A stretch of DNA of 6,537 nt, taken from contig JALXFQ010000159.1 in assembly GCA_027067235.1 (NCBI GenBank), positions 1-6,537 on the forward strand, written 5' to 3'. The position numbers were made by a program, and so were the translations under genes. Of this stretch, positions 5,959-6,537 are shown in pieces. Source of the stretch: Gammaproteobacteria bacterium (GTDB taxonomy: Bacteria > Pseudomonadota > Gammaproteobacteria > QOAV01). Under the pieces are notes generated by a model that was not told the DNA's origin, made no database searches, and was given only the letters and a program-made list of their open reading frames with translations. Numbering within the stretch: position 1 is the stretch's first letter; every line of letters begins with the position of its first letter.

Positions 5959-5964
5959 TATGAT
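5959..5964 (+). promoter_or_regulatory. Candidate -10 box overlapping the dehydrogenase start
   Basis: TATGAT at 5959-5964 is a good -10 match, with a weak TTGGAC 18 bases upstream at 5935-5940. If used, transcription starts near 5971 and the ATG pair at 5960/5963 cannot be the start codon; the in-frame ATG at 5975 would then be nearly leaderless. It may be a chance match within coding sequence. Confidence 0.25.
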
Positions 5965-6537
5965 GACGCAGGTCATGGGCCTGGGTCGAAATCTGCTGGC
6001 GCTGATATTGCTGTTTGCGGCGGAATGCGGCGATGCGCGCCCGCTACTGGAAAAAATCGTCCTGCCGCCGGGCTTTCATGTCGGTTTGTTTGCCAGCGTT
6101 CCCCACGCCCGCTCGCTGGCTCTGGGTGACGATGGCACAGTCTTTGTCGGTACGCGCTCGGACCACAGGGTGTATGCGCTCAGCGACCGGAACCACGACG
6201 GCGTGGCCGAGAAACTGACTGTTGTAGCGGACCACCTGAACGCGCCCAACGGCGTGGCGGTTTACCGGGGTGATCTGTATGTGGCGGAAACGGATCGCCT
6301 GCTGCGCTATGACAATATCGAATCACAACTGCGCTCAGGCCGCCGGCGGCAGCCGGTCGTTATCCGTGACGATTTGCCGAAGCTCCGTCATCACGGCTGG
6401 CGCTACATCGCGTTCGGGCCGGACGGCAGGCTGTACATCACCATCGGCGCGCCCTGCAACGTGTGTGACAAGCCAGGCTTCGCTTCAATCAAACGCATGA
6501 ATCCTGACGGCTCCGACCTGGAGACGTTTGCCGAAGG
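5960..6537 (+). CDS. PQQ-dependent sugar dehydrogenase / L-sorbosone dehydrogenase-like protein, 5' part only
   Basis: The frame stays open to the window edge, giving the first 192 residues of a beta-propeller oxidoreductase related to L-sorbosone dehydrogenase and soluble aldose sugar dehydrogenase (YliI). Typical stretches are LPPGFHVGLFASVPHARSLA (35-54), GTVFVGTRSDHRVYAL (59-74), the DxNxDG-like loop DRNHDG (76-81, a possible calcium site), LNAPNGVAVYRGDLYVAETDR (93-113) and HHGWRYIAFGPDGRLYITIG (144-163). The last is followed by APCNVC with a CxxC at C166/C169. H144 or H145 lies where the PQQ enzymes place their catalytic histidine. A hydrophobic N-terminus (LLALILLFAA, 12-21) suggests export to the periplasm, where the enzyme would oxidise an aldose or aldehyde; the exact substrate is unknown. 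Three in-frame ATGs (5960, 5963, 5975) lack a strong Shine-Dalgarno site, so the start is uncertain by a few codons. It is divergent from the hydrolase gene. Confidence 0.85.
   Translation, partial: MMTQVMGLGRNLLALILLFAAECGDARPLLEKIVLPPGFHVGLFASVPHARSLALGDDGTVFVGTRSDHRVYALSDRNHDGVAEKLTVVADHLNAPNGVAVYRGDLYVAETDRLLRYDNIESQLRSGRRRQPVVIRDDLPKLRHHGWRYIAFGPDGRLYITIGAPCNVCDKPGFASIKRMNPDGSDLETFAE

Overview
The window is about 6.5 kb of moderately GC-rich, protein-dense DNA. Its gene content fits a chemotrophic proteobacterium, most likely gamma or beta: a YhiN/BaiN-type flavoprotein, an octaheme cytochrome of the tetrathionate reductase (OTR) family, a sorbosone-dehydrogenase-like protein, and a GTAGGTTGGGC palindromic repeat. 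This assignment is inference; no marker gene fixes the taxon. All genes from 1 to 5825 are on the minus strand. One partial gene beginning at 5960 is on the plus strand.

On the minus strand, in transcription order, the layout is as follows. An alpha/beta hydrolase occupies 5825-4893. A two-gene redox unit occupies 4739-2311: a secreted, C-terminally anchored octaheme c-type cytochrome and a four-helix membrane cytochrome b, joined by an ATGA stop/start overlap. A small secreted Gly/His/Tyr-rich protein occupies 2167-1784, and a VOC (glyoxalase-fold) protein 1700-1305. A 114-bp block of nested palindromes lies at 1158-1271. A GNAT acetyltransferase occupies 1106-630 and overlaps the start of a flavoprotein gene that runs off the left edge. 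On the plus strand, the 5' part of a secreted sorbosone/PQQ-type dehydrogenase starts near 5960. No gene-free stretch exceeds 200 bases, and I see no tRNA, rRNA, CRISPR array or insertion sequence.

The most coherent functional unit is the octaheme cytochrome/cytochrome b pair. The b subunit could exchange electrons with the quinone pool and pass them to the octaheme protein outside the membrane. A candidate FNR-type site lies upstream at exactly class II spacing (-41.5) from a GATAAT -10 box, suggesting anaerobic induction. The second notable point is damage to the flavoprotein gene. It starts normally with VDVLVIGAG but switches frame directly to the SALARYTQW segment, as expected from a deletion between two short copies of GCGCTGGC. 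This is either a real pseudogenising event or an assembly collapse.
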